63,699 nt of DNA from assembly GCA_937988745.1 (NCBI GenBank), contig CALKAR010000183.1, forward strand, positions 1-63,699, given 5' to 3'. A model generated the notes under the pieces. It did not search any database and was not told the DNA's origin. It saw only the letters and a list, made by a program, of their open reading frames with translations. A program made the translations under genes and the position numbers. The DNA is from an uncultured Peptococcaceae bacterium (lineage in GTDB: Bacteria > Bacillota > Limnochordia > Darwinibacteriales > Darwinibacteriaceae). Positions 42,973-51,547 of this stretch are shown piece after piece. Numbering within the stretch: the first letter of the stretch is position 1; each line of letters starts with the position of its first letter.

Positions 42973-44046
42973 TCACCATTTCTTTATTTCGCGCACTGCA
43001 TCCCAATCCAGACGCTGTACAATTCCCTCCAAGAGTTTGATCAGGTTATCATAGTCATCTAGATGCATAAAGCCAGTATGGGTGTGGATATAGCGAACCG
43101 GTACACCCAAAGTTAAGCTGGGAACTCCGGCTCCAAATAGATGCATCTCCCCGGCATCTGTACCGCCGCCTAGAAGAGCAGCAAACTGGAGCGGAATGTT
43201 AAGTTCTTCTGCCACATCGATCACAAACCGCCGCAGGCCGAAATGGGCAATGGCACTGCCGTCAGCCACATACATAACTGGACCCGCCCCGAGCTTCAGA
43301 GGGCTTTCTTCTGGTGTTACACCTGGAACATCCCCGGCGATGCCCACGTCTAAAGCAATCCCGATGTCTGGCTTTACGACATGTGTAGAAGTACGAGCAC
43401 CTCTCAGCCCAACCTCTTCCTGCACAGTAGCTACTGCATATAGGGTATTCGGGTGCGATTGATTCTCCAAACGATCAAGCAACTCTATGAGAGCAGCGCA
43501 GCCGGCCCGATCGTCCCAGGCCTTACCCGCGACGACTCGGCCGCTTCCTAAGACTTCAAACTGACTGACAGGGAAAATAGGATCTCCAGGACGGATATGA
43601 AACTCTTCCATGACCTGCTTCTTGCTCGAAGCTCCCACATCGATAAACATAGTGTCCTTCTTTACGACCTTGTTCTTGTCTTCATCTTTCAATATATGGG
43701 GTGGTTTGGAACCAATAACACCACTCACCAATCCCTGGCTGGTGCGGATTTGAACACGCTGACCCAATAGAACTTGGTCCCACCATCCACCGAGAGGAAT
43801 GAACTTAATGAAACCTTCTTCGGTAATCACATGAACCATGAATCCAATTTCGTCCATGTGCGCAGGAATCATGATCTTGGGCCCATCGCTTGCACCCACT
43901 TTACGGCACACGAGACTGCCCAGGTTGTCTGTTTCAACCTCGCATTTGCCTCCCACATAACCCTTGATCAGTTCCCGCACTTCCGACTCGAAACCGGGAA
44001 TCCCATTCACTTCAGAAATATTTTTCAGAAGATTCAGTCGATCCAT
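42973..44046 (-). CDS. M42 family aminopeptidase (FrvX/YsdC type)
   Basis: This is a co-catalytic metal aminopeptidase of 357 aa. The zinc ligands are in MIPAHMDEIGFMVH (first His, about residue 63), KAWDDRAGCAALIELL (Asp, about 178), TVQEEVGLRGART (Glu pair), ALDVGIAGDVPG (Asp) and RYIHTHTGF (last His). The catalytic layout matches glutamyl or general aminopeptidases, which form dodecameric shells. The ATG has AAGGAGAT upstream. It is divergently transcribed from the Fn3 lipoprotein gene with only 66 bases between starts. Confidence 0.93.
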   Translation of the reverse strand: MDRLNLLKNISEVNGIPGFESEVRELIKGYVGGKCEVETDNLGSLVCRKVGASDGPKIMIPAHMDEIGFMVHVITEEGFIKFIPLGGWWDQVLLGQRVQIRTSQGLVSGVIGSKPPHILKDEDKNKVVKKDTMFIDVGASSKKQVMEEFHIRPGDPIFPVSQFEVLGSGRVVAGKAWDDRAGCAALIELLDRLENQSHPNTLYAVATVQEEVGLRGARTSTHVVKPDIGIALDVGIAGDVPGVTPEESPLKLGAGPVMYVADGSAIAHFGLRRFVIDVAEELNIPLQFAALLGGGTDAGEMHLFGAGVPSLTLGVPVRYIHTHTGFMHLDDYDNLIKLLEGIVQRLDWDAVREIKKW

Positions 44047-44070
44047 CTTTATCTCCTTCCCATAATATGG

Positions 44071-44076
44071 TATAAT
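44071..44076 (+). promoter_or_regulatory. -10 element upstream of the Fn3 lipoprotein gene
   Basis: An exact TATAAT lies 36 bases before the TTG start at 44113. The -35 region (TTTATC at 17 bases) is poor and lies over the start of the divergent M42 gene, so regulation of the two may be linked. Confidence 0.35.
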
Positions 44077-44112
44077 AAATGACGCCCAAGGGAGGTTGAG
44101 GAGGTTATACTG

Positions 44113-45108
44113 TTGCCGAAATATCTGTCAACCTCGTGTACCACCTTGGTGTGTCTTCTGGTAATCCTCTTTACTGGCTGCAGCCTGCAATCTAGTCTTG
44201 GGAATTCTTCCCACGGCCAGGGCCCGCTGGCAATTATGGGTACTCTTGCATCCGTACCGGACAGACCTGTCACCGAAGCTCACATCACTATGTCCCGAGG
44301 GAAACATCTCTTCGAATGGACTGTACCTGTTGAAGGGTTGGATTTCTGTGCTGAAGTTGAGCTTCCAGTCGGGACCTGGGAATTGTCCATTCTTCTCCTA
44401 GACTCGCACGGAACGGTCCTCTTTAAAAGCGAACCTCAATCGGTAGAAGTGTCTCCAAATGGCTCCCAAGTTGTCAATGTCACTCTGCGCCCAGGCGATG
44501 GCAAAGTGAATCTTACCATCGATCTGCGTGATTCCCTTCTGCTTCCCCATGCTCGCAGAGCTCGTGTTTACTTCGATGACGAACGTACTGAACTCATATG
44601 GGAAGAAGAGAAAGAGACGATCAATCACGTCTTTAGTCTGCCTCCCGGCACGTATGATTTCTTGGTAGAACTCTACACAGAATCATTTCGCGCGAGTGAT
44701 CGGTTGGTTCCTGGCCTCTGGCAGTCAGTGGAAGTGAAGCCCGGAGAAGAGCTCATCATCCATTGGGAGCCGTTGATGCAGTCCATGACAATCGAGGCGA
44801 TAATTGGACTGGTTCCTGACCCGCCACAAAACCTCACCGCTGAGGTTCAAAACAGCCAAGTTAAACTCATTTGGGACACTCATGCAAGTCCCTATGTAAC
44901 AGGATATTTCGTCTACTGCCAGGCCGATCCCTTTGAACGGCCAGAAATTCTTACTCCAACCCCGGTAACGACGACTGAGTTTATTCATGTACTAGATGAT
45001 CTAGAAGAACTCCCCTACGATACCCTAACCTACAGTGTAGCCGCTCTTAGCGGAAGTGGAGTGGTAGGTTACCGCTGTGACGAAATCAAGATCAGCATCG
45101 AAAAATAA
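44113..45108 (+). CDS. Lipoprotein with beta-sandwich repeats and fibronectin type III domain
   Basis: The 331-aa product has a lipoprotein signal peptide (residues about 1-23) with lipobox LFTGC, the only lipobox seen in the window. Two beta-rich repeats follow (about 38-120 and 123-210), each with VPVG or LPPGTYDF-type strands reminiscent of carboxypeptidase-regulatory or DUF4382-like folds. A C-terminal Fn3 domain (about 229-328) has DPPQNLTAEVQNSQVKLIWD and YFVYCQADPF. There are no catalytic motifs, so it is a surface-anchored adhesion or binding protein. The TTG start is 8 bases after GGAGG. It is isolated on the plus strand between two opposing genes. Confidence 0.7.
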   Translation: MPKYLSTSCTTLVCLLVILFTGCSLQSSLGNSSHGQGPLAIMGTLASVPDRPVTEAHITMSRGKHLFEWTVPVEGLDFCAEVELPVGTWELSILLLDSHGTVLFKSEPQSVEVSPNGSQVVNVTLRPGDGKVNLTIDLRDSLLLPHARRARVYFDDERTELIWEEEKETINHVFSLPPGTYDFLVELYTESFRASDRLVPGLWQSVEVKPGEELIIHWEPLMQSMTIEAIIGLVPDPPQNLTAEVQNSQVKLIWDTHASPYVTGYFVYCQADPFERPEILTPTPVTTTEFIHVLDDLEELPYDTLTYSVAALSGSGVVGYRCDEIKISIEK

Positions 45109-45138
45109 AAAAGGTGAAGGCAGGGTTACTCCTGCACT

Positions 45139-45591
45139 TCACCTCATTCTCCAGAGAGCGATCAAAATCCCAAGCAATGCCCCTACTACCACCTCAAAGG
45201 GGGTATGTCCCAATAACTCGCGCAAACGTTCTGGGTGAAGCTCGCGCCGATTGAGGTCCTCAAGAATAGCATTGAGGACCTTTGCTTGCTTACCTGCAGC
45301 ACGCCTTACTCCTGATGCATCGTACATCACAATCATGGCAAAGGCAAAGGACAGAGCAAATAGAACGGAGTCAAATCCGACCGTCATCCCAATCGCAGTT
45401 GCAAGTGACGTAACAAAAGCACTGTGTGAACTGGGCATACCACCTGGCTCAACTAGACGTTTGAAGTTCCACTCGCGAGCCGAAAGAGCCCAGGTTATGA
45501 GCTTCAGCCCCTGGGCAACTGCCCAAGCGATCACACAGGTAATTAAGACACTATTGGCTTGAATTTGCTGCAGAAGTGGTGCATCAGTAAT
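45139..45591 (-). CDS. DUF212 / divergent PAP2 family membrane protein (YuiD-like)
   Basis: The C-terminal 131 residues from GTG 45534 cover most of the family. They include EPGGMPSSHSAFVTSLATAIG (acid-phosphatase-like His, about residue 37) and the LREL(L)GHTPFEVVVGALLG end. However, the first helix of family members begins earlier, and the frame continues open with LLQQIQANSVLITC, which completes it. No ATG, GTG or TTG lies there, but ATT 45591 sits about 10 bases after AAAGGTG. A non-canonical start is therefore suggested, giving 150 aa. The enzyme activity is not established for this family. Confidence 0.72.
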   Translation of the reverse strand: MTDAPLLQQIQANSVLITCVIAWAVAQGLKLITWALSAREWNFKRLVEPGGMPSSHSAFVTSLATAIGMTVGFDSVLFALSFAFAMIVMYDASGVRRAAGKQAKVLNAILEDLNRRELHPERLRELLGHTPFEVVVGALLGILIALWRMR

Positions 45592-45653
45592 CGCTAAACA
45601 ACACCTTTCATAGATAGCATTTCCAGGAATAGAATTAGGCGAGGGGATCCGCC

Positions 45654-46103
45654 ATGACAGAATTACTGCCTCTTCTAATTATATTCCTAATTGGTGTGTT
45701 TACCAAGAACAATTTACTTGCAGCAGCCTCTGCCATCGTAATGGTGGTAGGCCTGCTTCGACTTGAGCGCCTGCTTCCCATTTTAGAAAGACGCGGCATC
45801 GAAGTGGGCCTGCTCTTCTTGACCATGTCCATTCTTACGCCCTTTGCTTCTGGAAAAGTTACCCTCCAAGCGCTGTTGAAGGCATTAATCAATCCTGTTG
45901 GCCTGCTAGCAGTACTAGGCGGTATCGTTGGCTCCTACCTAAACAGCCAAGGGCTGGATATGGTTACAGTCAGACCCGATGTGATTCCAGGCATTCTCCT
46001 TGGCGTAATGCTTGGTGTCTCTTTCTTTGGGGGAATTCCCGTCGGACCAATTATGGCAGCAGGAGTTACTGCCGTTCTTGTCAGTCTTCTCCGATGGCCT
46101 TAG
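45654..46103 (+). CDS. DUF441 (UPF0756, YtwI-like) membrane protein
   Basis: This protein of 149 aa has four predicted helices and the family pattern GVFTKNNLLAAASAIVMV, RRGIEVGLLFLTMSILTPFASG and GGIVGSYLNSQG. The function is unknown in all members as far as I know. GAGGGGATC precedes the ATG. It stands alone between two leftward genes, and its stop overlaps the end of the FtsH-like gene by 4 bases (convergent). Confidence 0.85.
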   Translation: MTELLPLLIIFLIGVFTKNNLLAAASAIVMVVGLLRLERLLPILERRGIEVGLLFLTMSILTPFASGKVTLQALLKALINPVGLLAVLGGIVGSYLNSQGLDMVTVRPDVIPGILLGVMLGVSFFGGIPVGPIMAAGVTAVLVSLLRWP

Positions 46104-47599
46104 GAAGCAAGCTTCGTAAGGAAGTTTCGCAGCTGATCGCCAGAGATACTCTCATACTGCAGGAGATGCTCAGCAGCGGCCTGCAGTTCTTTTTTGTGCT
46201 GCAAGAGGTAAGCTCGCACAACCTCTTCCTGCTGGCGAATAATTTCCGTCACAGCCTTATGCAGCTGTTCTCTGGGTAAATCAGCACCGACAATGCCTAG
46301 AGGCGATAAACCAGCATATACCATCTGCTTGGCAACTTCGGTTGCCTGCTTAATGTCTCCAACAGCTCCTGTAGACCTCTGTCCGAAAAAGATCTCCTCA
46401 CTAAGCGCTCCGGCTGTACATACGTTGATTTCACCTAACAGCTCATCTCTGGTTTTCAGGTATTGATCGCTGCTGGGACTCTGACGAATGTATCCTAGCG
46501 CGCTTCCTCGAGACGTAATCGTAATTGAAGCTACAGCTCCTGGGCGATTCCACTCGGCAACCAGTGCATGCCCTGCCTCATGATATGCGATCCGCCGCCG
46601 TTCTTCCGGTGTGGGCCTGCGATCCAGTTTCTCGCCAAGCATTACCTTTTCGACAGCTTCCCTAATGTCTCTAGCAGAGATTTCAGAGCTGGAGCGACGC
46701 AGTGCTTGGATTGCCGCTTCATTAAGCACATTCTCCAAATGTGCGCCTGAGAATCCATACGTTTCTTGCGCAACTTGCTCTAGATCAACATCCGCACCCA
46801 GGGGTTTACCCTTAGCATGAATTTCAAGGATGCGTAGTCTCCCGTTCTTATCAGGCAGGTCCACCCGAACAATACGGTCAAACCGCCCCGGACGCATAAG
46901 AGCAGGGTCTAGAATATCTGCGCGATTTGTGGCTGCTACTACTAGAGTATGAACCCTTTGAGCAGTATCAATCCCATCAAGCTGAGTAAGCAATTCATTG
47001 AGCGTCTGATCGTATTCCATATGACCTTGATGACTGCCTCGTTTGGCTCCAAGGACGTCAATTTCGTCAATGAAAATAACACAGCTGGTCTTGCCTCGTT
47101 GTTCTGCTAGCGTATGTGCTTTCTTAAACAACTGACGCACCCGCTGTGCCCCCACGCCCGCATACATCTCTACGAACTGCGAACCAGAAGCGGATATGAA
47201 GGCCGAATCAGTATAATTAGCAGCAGCCTTTGCCATCAAAGTCTTCCCGGTACCAGGGGGCCCAACGAGTAAGATACCTTTGAGGGGCCTGATGCCCAAC
47301 TGGCAGCTTAAATCGTTCTGCTTCATAAAAGATAGGGCTTCGATAAGTTCCCGCTTAGCGACATCTTGACCACCGATATCTTCGAAGGTAACCTGCGGAA
47401 GCTCTCCCCCCGACTGAGAAGCTGAACCTATGGTTTCAAAGCGCCGTCCCATGGGAGAGCGGCCATCTAGAATTAGCTTAAATAGAATGAGAACGGCTGC
47501 ACCAAAGAGCATTGGGGTCACGTCAATACCAGCGTGCAGCAGTAAGATAAGAACCGCCGCTCCTATACCAATGGTAAGCTCCCACGTGTATTTTTTCAT
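46100..47599 (-). CDS. FtsH-like AAA protease lacking the periplasmic domain
   Basis: This membrane AAA+ metalloprotease of 499 aa has two adjoining helices (about 8-22 and 27-44), so the usual FtsH extracytoplasmic domain of about 70 residues is absent. The AAA domain has Walker A GPPGTGKT (about 112-119), Walker B VIFIDEID and the second-region-of-homology run ATNRADILDPALMRPGRFDR. The protease domain has HEAGH (about 345) and a third zinc ligand within GAVGDIKQATEVA. The main FtsH is expected elsewhere. The gene overlaps by 4 bases with an upstream gene for a single-pass membrane protein, which may be its adaptor or substrate. Confidence 0.86.
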   Translation of the reverse strand: MKKYTWELTIGIGAAVLILLLHAGIDVTPMLFGAAVLILFKLILDGRSPMGRRFETIGSASQSGGELPQVTFEDIGGQDVAKRELIEALSFMKQNDLSCQLGIRPLKGILLVGPPGTGKTLMAKAAANYTDSAFISASGSQFVEMYAGVGAQRVRQLFKKAHTLAEQRGKTSCVIFIDEIDVLGAKRGSHQGHMEYDQTLNELLTQLDGIDTAQRVHTLVVAATNRADILDPALMRPGRFDRIVRVDLPDKNGRLRILEIHAKGKPLGADVDLEQVAQETYGFSGAHLENVLNEAAIQALRRSSSEISARDIREAVEKVMLGEKLDRRPTPEERRRIAYHEAGHALVAEWNRPGAVASITITSRGSALGYIRQSPSSDQYLKTRDELLGEINVCTAGALSEEIFFGQRSTGAVGDIKQATEVAKQMVYAGLSPLGIVGADLPREQLHKAVTEIIRQQEEVVRAYLLQHKKELQAAAEHLLQYESISGDQLRNFLTKLAS

Positions 47600-48144
47600 G
47601 AGTTCACCTCCGAAGCATCGAGAGTACGTACCGGAGCCGCATCCCCCCGACTAATTGCACGGCTGAGCTGTCCAGTGCCGTCATTCAACTGCAGATAGAT
47701 ATAACTGCGGTCCAAGGACAGTACTAGCTCCTGCCCAAAATCTTCAGCTATCTCGTGCAGCAGGGTCTCCATCTCGCGGAAGTTCCCCTGTACAACAGCT
47801 TCCTCTATTACGAACATCATCTCTTGAAGAGCTCTACGAGCATCAGGTGTGGGATTGTCCAGCAGTTCTAGGACGTATCCGCTGCCATAGGAACGCAAAA
47901 TATGCTGAACTGCCGAGATGGTCTCAGCGAGATCCGCGTTATCATCAAGAAATATTCGCACAACTCCTCCCCGGCGGCCGCGGGACAGTGCAGCTTCTTG
48001 TACTCCATCTACGGCAGCCACCTGCTCCATCATGGGCTGAACCACCTGTCTTTGATGAAGGAAATTCTGGCCCAAGAGTCCCAATACCAAAAAAGCACCG
48101 AAGGCAATTAAGACGACATGGACCTTAAGACGTCTGATTTCCAC
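47596..48144 (-). CDS. Unknown single-pass membrane protein, partner of the FtsH-like protease
   Basis: This 182-residue protein is not recognised. It has one N-terminal helix (about 8-25), then an alpha/beta domain (about 38-90) with VDGVQEAALSRGRRGGVVRIFL and DLAETISAVQHIL. This resembles the small ring-building modules of spore and secretion proteins, a weak inference. A helical segment (about 100-140) and a final strand region SLDRSYIYLQLNDG follow. The domain probably faces outward. GTG 48144 follows AGGAGG. Its stop overlaps the protease ATG, so the two are co-translated, and pgsA lies upstream behind a terminator. Confidence 0.6.
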   Translation of the reverse strand: MEIRRLKVHVVLIAFGAFLVLGLLGQNFLHQRQVVQPMMEQVAAVDGVQEAALSRGRRGGVVRIFLDDNADLAETISAVQHILRSYGSGYVLELLDNPTPDARRALQEMMFVIEEAVVQGNFREMETLLHEIAEDFGQELVLSLDRSYIYLQLNDGTGQLSRAISRGDAAPVRTLDASEVNS

Positions 48145-48188
48145 TGCCGCCCTCCTTTTCTATAACTTATGTGTGTTATCTTAAACAA

Positions 48189-48222
48189 CAAAAATGATGC
48201 TAGCTGTAAGTCCGCCAGCATC
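48189..48222 (-). terminator. Terminator after pgsA
   Basis: GATGCTAGC (48196-48204) pairs with GCCAGCATC (48214-48222, one G-U). Leftward it is followed by ATTTTTG. Confidence 0.75.
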
Positions 48223-48236
48223 AATATTATAGCATA

Positions 48237-48758
48237 CTATTTCATCGAATCCTTCAAAATATCCTGGGCTTGCAGGAAGTAAGCGACACCAGAGATAACT
48301 GTCACCACTACTGTAAACCAAAGGAAATGGTTTGCCCAGGGCAGCTGCAGCAGAAGAGCTAAGACTGCAATAATCTGGCACACCGTTTTCGCTTTGCCCC
48401 ACTTCGAAGCACTGATGATCTCCCCTTCGGATGCGGCAATCATCCTGAGACCCGATACCGCAAATTCGCGCCCGATAATCAACAGCGCTGCCCAAGCACT
48501 GATTTGATGCAGCTGAACTAAGCAGAGCAGTGCTGCTGTAATCAACAGTTTGTCGGCAATTGGATCCATCAGTTTGCCGAACTTCGTTACTTCCTGCCGA
48601 GTGCGAGCTAGGTAACCATCTAAACCATCAGTAATAGACGCAATGGCAAAAACAACTGCCCCTATATAAGATCCTCCAGGAACATCGAGGAGCACAGCAA
48701 ACGTAAAGACAGGCACCAACAGCAAACGAAACAGGGTCAACCGGTTAGCTATGTTCAC
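48237..48758 (-). CDS. pgsA: CDP-diacylglycerol-glycerol-3-phosphate 3-phosphatidyltransferase
   Basis: PgsA makes phosphatidylglycerol phosphate, the precursor of phosphatidylglycerol. The 173-aa membrane protein has the CDP-alcohol transferase signature D-G-x2-A-R-x8-G-x3-D-x3-D visible as DGLDGYLARTRQ and KFGKLMDPIADK (about 43-70), and four to five helices. It overlaps rimO by 14 bases. GTG 48758 follows GGGAGG. The rimO-pgsA-cinA-recA neighbourhood is typical of Bacillota, although here other genes are interposed. Confidence 0.95.
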   Translation of the reverse strand: MNIANRLTLFRLLLVPVFTFAVLLDVPGGSYIGAVVFAIASITDGLDGYLARTRQEVTKFGKLMDPIADKLLITAALLCLVQLHQISAWAALLIIGREFAVSGLRMIAASEGEIISASKWGKAKTVCQIIAVLALLLQLPWANHFLWFTVVVTVISGVAYFLQAQDILKDSMK

Positions 48759-50088
48759 GCCCCAACACCTCCCCCACTAAGTCATACGCATGGGCTTCGA
48801 GAATTCTTACTTTGACAATATCTCCAGCCTGAGGCGGATCAACCGGCATTCCCATGTAGACAAGCCCATCCACCTCAGGAGCTTGGCCCTGATGACGGCC
48901 GATTAAGACCAAATCCGACTCTTCCGACACACCATCGATCATGACGTCAATTTCCTCTCCAACCAGCCGTTCGTTAAGTTCGCGACTAATGCGCTGCTGC
49001 ACAGCCATAGCTTCGTTGAAACGCCGCTCCTTTTCATCATCAGGAACCTGGTTGTCAAAGAGAGCGGCTCGCGAACCTTCTTCTGGCGAATACTGGAAGA
49101 TCCCCACATGATTCAATTTGGCTTCCTCTAGGAAACGCAGAAGACTTTCAAAATCCTCTTCCGTCTCGCCAGGAAAACCTACGATGAACGAGCTGCGGAT
49201 AAACACCCCGGGGATGTGCTCCCTAATCCGTTGAATCAGGTCTAAGGTTGACTGATAGTCACCTGGACGCCCCATCGCCCGCAGGACTGCTTGAGAAACG
49301 TGCTGAAGTGGTAGATCTACATACTTAACCAGGCTTTCGTTGTCTCTCATCAGTTTAAGAATATCCTCCCCCAGAGAGGTTGGATACGTGTAGAGAATCC
49401 GAAGCCAGTCAAAGCCTATAGGCAGCAGCTCCCGTAGTAGATCAGCCAAACCTGCATTCTTAAGGTCGCGCCCATAAGCGGTGGTATCCTGTGCTACTAA
49501 AGCTAGTTCCTTTACCCCAGAAGCATAAAGGGCCTCTGCTTCACTTACAATAGATTCGACAGTGCGGCTCCGGAATTTGCCTCTAATCTGGGGAATTACA
49601 CAAAAAGCACACTGGTGACTGCATCCCTCAGCTACTTTTAAGTAAGCGAAATGGTGCAGTGTAGCCAGTATTCGCGGCGATGGTTGATTATAGTCGTAAA
49701 GCTCTTCCCCGCGCAGCAAAAGGCGTTTCCCTTGTTGGATTCCTTCAATCAATTTACCTACTTTGTCGAGATCATTTGTTCCTAAAAATCCATCGACCTC
49801 AGGAAGCTCTTCAAAAAGCTCCTCAGGATAGCGCTGTACCATACACCCAGCAACTATCAGGCCGCGACAGCTTCCCTGCTGTTTTAGTGCAGCCATTTCC
49901 AAAATGGTTTCGATGGATTCCTCCTTGGCAGGTCCGATAAACCCGCACGTATTAACAATGATATAGTCTGCGTCATGGGCATCGGCTACAATTTCACAAC
50001 CCTCCTCGCGCAGACGTCCGAGAATGATTTCGCTATCAACTAAGTTTTTAGCACATCCTAATGATACTATACCGACTCTTAATGCCAT
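48745..50088 (-). CDS. rimO: Ribosomal protein S12 methylthiotransferase RimO
   Basis: RimO adds a methylthio group to an Asp of ribosomal protein S12. The product of 447 aa has an N-terminal UPF0004 domain with VSLGCAKNLVDSE (Cys 12) and two further cysteines (NTCGF and GCMVQRYPEE), and the radical-SAM CSHQCAFCVIP motif (Cys-x3-Cys-x2-Cys, about 155-163). A C-terminal TRAM domain follows (about 380-447). ATG 50088 gives the family N-terminus, with AAGGGATC about 10 bases upstream. An ATT codon directly before it has better spacing. A longer frame upstream is not conserved. Confidence 0.95.
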   Translation of the reverse strand: MALRVGIVSLGCAKNLVDSEIILGRLREEGCEIVADAHDADYIIVNTCGFIGPAKEESIETILEMAALKQQGSCRGLIVAGCMVQRYPEELFEELPEVDGFLGTNDLDKVGKLIEGIQQGKRLLLRGEELYDYNQPSPRILATLHHFAYLKVAEGCSHQCAFCVIPQIRGKFRSRTVESIVSEAEALYASGVKELALVAQDTTAYGRDLKNAGLADLLRELLPIGFDWLRILYTYPTSLGEDILKLMRDNESLVKYVDLPLQHVSQAVLRAMGRPGDYQSTLDLIQRIREHIPGVFIRSSFIVGFPGETEEDFESLLRFLEEAKLNHVGIFQYSPEEGSRAALFDNQVPDDEKERRFNEAMAVQQRISRELNERLVGEEIDVMIDGVSEESDLVLIGRHQGQAPEVDGLVYMGMPVDPPQAGDIVKVRILEAHAYDLVGEVLGREHS

Positions 50089-50286
50089 AATAAAACGATC
50101 CCTTCCCATTTGATCCATATTTGATTCGGTTAACTTTAGCATATTCCTGCAAGATTCGCTCAGCCCGGAAAATCCTGCACTAAAAGAAGTCTGCAAGAAG
50201 GAAAAGGCTGGCTTAGTGTGGAACATATTTCTTGTTCTTGGGGTCTGTATCTATCTTTGACGAGGGAGAAAGTGAGGGTGTTAGGT

Positions 50287-50511
50287 TTGGCTAAGCGAAC
50301 TGTTTGGAAATATCTGTCCCTTGTCACTCAGATCGGACTGACCATCGCGTTTGCAGTAGCCATCGGCACCCTGATAGGATTGTACTTAGACAAAATACTG
50401 GAGACTAAAATCATCTTCACTCTGATTTTCATCTTCATCGGAGCAGCATCAGGTATATGGTCATCGTATCAGCAAATCACGAAAATTTCCATTGATGAGT
50501 TAGATAAATGA
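50287..50511 (+). CDS. AtpZ/AtpI family small membrane protein
   Basis: This 74-residue protein has two helices (about 10-30 and 43-62) with the conserved GLTIAFAVAIGTLIGLYLDK and FIGAASGIWSSYQQI pattern of the AtpZ/AtpI family. In alkaliphilic Bacillus AtpZ and AtpI have been linked to divalent cation (Mg/Ca) uptake at the ATP synthase. TTG 50287 is 6 bases after GAGGGTG, and upstream in-frame codons are less well placed. Its stop overlaps the next ATG by 4 bases (ATGA), the first of several couplings in this operon. Confidence 0.75.
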   Translation: MAKRTVWKYLSLVTQIGLTIAFAVAIGTLIGLYLDKILETKIIFTLIFIFIGAASGIWSSYQQITKISIDELDK

Positions 50512-50876
50512 CAGATTATTTGCATGAGCAGTCGGTTTTACATTATTCTATAGTTGTAGCCGTTCTCGGCATCATTGCCCTATCTTTTTGGAGGCTGGCC
50601 CCTGGGCTGAGCTTCTTACTCGGGGGAGCTATCGGTATACTCGGGTTTCGCCTCCTCTGCTTGGAGGCCGACAAAATACTCAAGTCTCCGCCCGGATCCG
50701 CTCAGCGTGTTGCACGTCGGGGATATCTAAAGAGACTGCTTCTCTACGCTGCAGCTTTGTTTATCAGCATCCGGGGTGAACAGCTCAGCTTTGGTTGGAC
50801 TTTTGTCGGTTTGCTGATACCTAAACTCATGATCTACATTCTGCTGATTGTAAGGAGGCTAAGTCGTGGAAACTAA
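50508..50876 (+). CDS. atpI: ATP synthase subunit I (AtpI-like)
   Basis: The 122-aa protein has four predicted helices in the pattern of ATP synthase I chains (PF03899), with the central LKRLLLYAAALFISIR helix and the Pro-containing last helix LIPKLMIYILLIV. AtpI is a putative chaperone for c-ring assembly. It overlaps both atpZ/I (4 bases) and atpB (11 bases). Little sequence is conserved in this family, so the call leans on position. Confidence 0.75.
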   Translation: MTDYLHEQSVLHYSIVVAVLGIIALSFWRLAPGLSFLLGGAIGILGFRLLCLEADKILKSPPGSAQRVARRGYLKRLLLYAAALFISIRGEQLSFGWTFVGLLIPKLMIYILLIVRRLSRGN

Positions 50877-51507
50877 TGTGGTCTTCCATATACTCGGAAT
50901 GCCCGTCTCAGACAATGTGCTCTGGACATGGATCATTATGGCAGTCCTTATTGTGGGGAGCTGGCTTTTTACCCGCAATCTTAAACGGGTACCCACTGGA
51001 TTTCAGCACGTCATTGAGTTAGCCGTCGACGGCATTGAAGGATTAGTTGTACGTGACATTGGCGAAAAAGGAAAAGTCTTTGTTCCCTTTATCCTGACCC
51101 TTGGCCTTTTCATACTGTTGGCCAACTTTGCAGGAATCCTGCCCATGGGGGTCTCTCCCACCGCTAGTCTGAGTACAACTGCAGCTTTGGCTGTACTTGT
51201 GTTTATCGTTTCGCATGGAGCGGAGATCAAGGAGAAAGGGCTAAAGGAATATCTAAAGGGTTACGTTGATCCCTTCTTCATATTGCTGCCGCTTAACATC
51301 ATTGGTGAGATTTCCAAGGTGCTTTCCCACGCATTCCGTCTCTATGGAAACCTCTTCGGAGGGGGAATCATTCTTGGAATCATATATATGTTTATCCCCT
51401 ATGTAGTCCCAGGCGTGCTCAACGTTTGGTTTGGTTTTTTCCAGGGGATAATCCAAACAGCAGTTTTTGTGATGCTGGCCATTGTTTACATCCAAGTTCG
51501 CTTGTAA
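50866..51507 (+). CDS. atpB: ATP synthase F0 subunit a
   Basis: The 213-aa subunit a forms the ion half-channels with the c-ring. The conserved helix has ISKVLSHAFRLYGNLFGG, with the essential Arg near residue 158, and FQGIIQTAVFVMLAIVYI forms the last helix. There are five to six helices. GTG 50866 follows AAGGAGG inside atpI. It is slightly shorter than the 230-270 of many homologues, with the difference in the N-terminal loop. Confidence 0.93.
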   Translation: METNVVFHILGMPVSDNVLWTWIIMAVLIVGSWLFTRNLKRVPTGFQHVIELAVDGIEGLVVRDIGEKGKVFVPFILTLGLFILLANFAGILPMGVSPTASLSTTAALAVLVFIVSHGAEIKEKGLKEYLKGYVDPFFILLPLNIIGEISKVLSHAFRLYGNLFGGGIILGIIYMFIPYVVPGVLNVWFGFFQGIIQTAVFVMLAIVYIQVRL

Positions 51508-51547
51508 CAGCTGCTGCTGCAGCTAGCTGGAGAAAGGAGGGAAAGAA

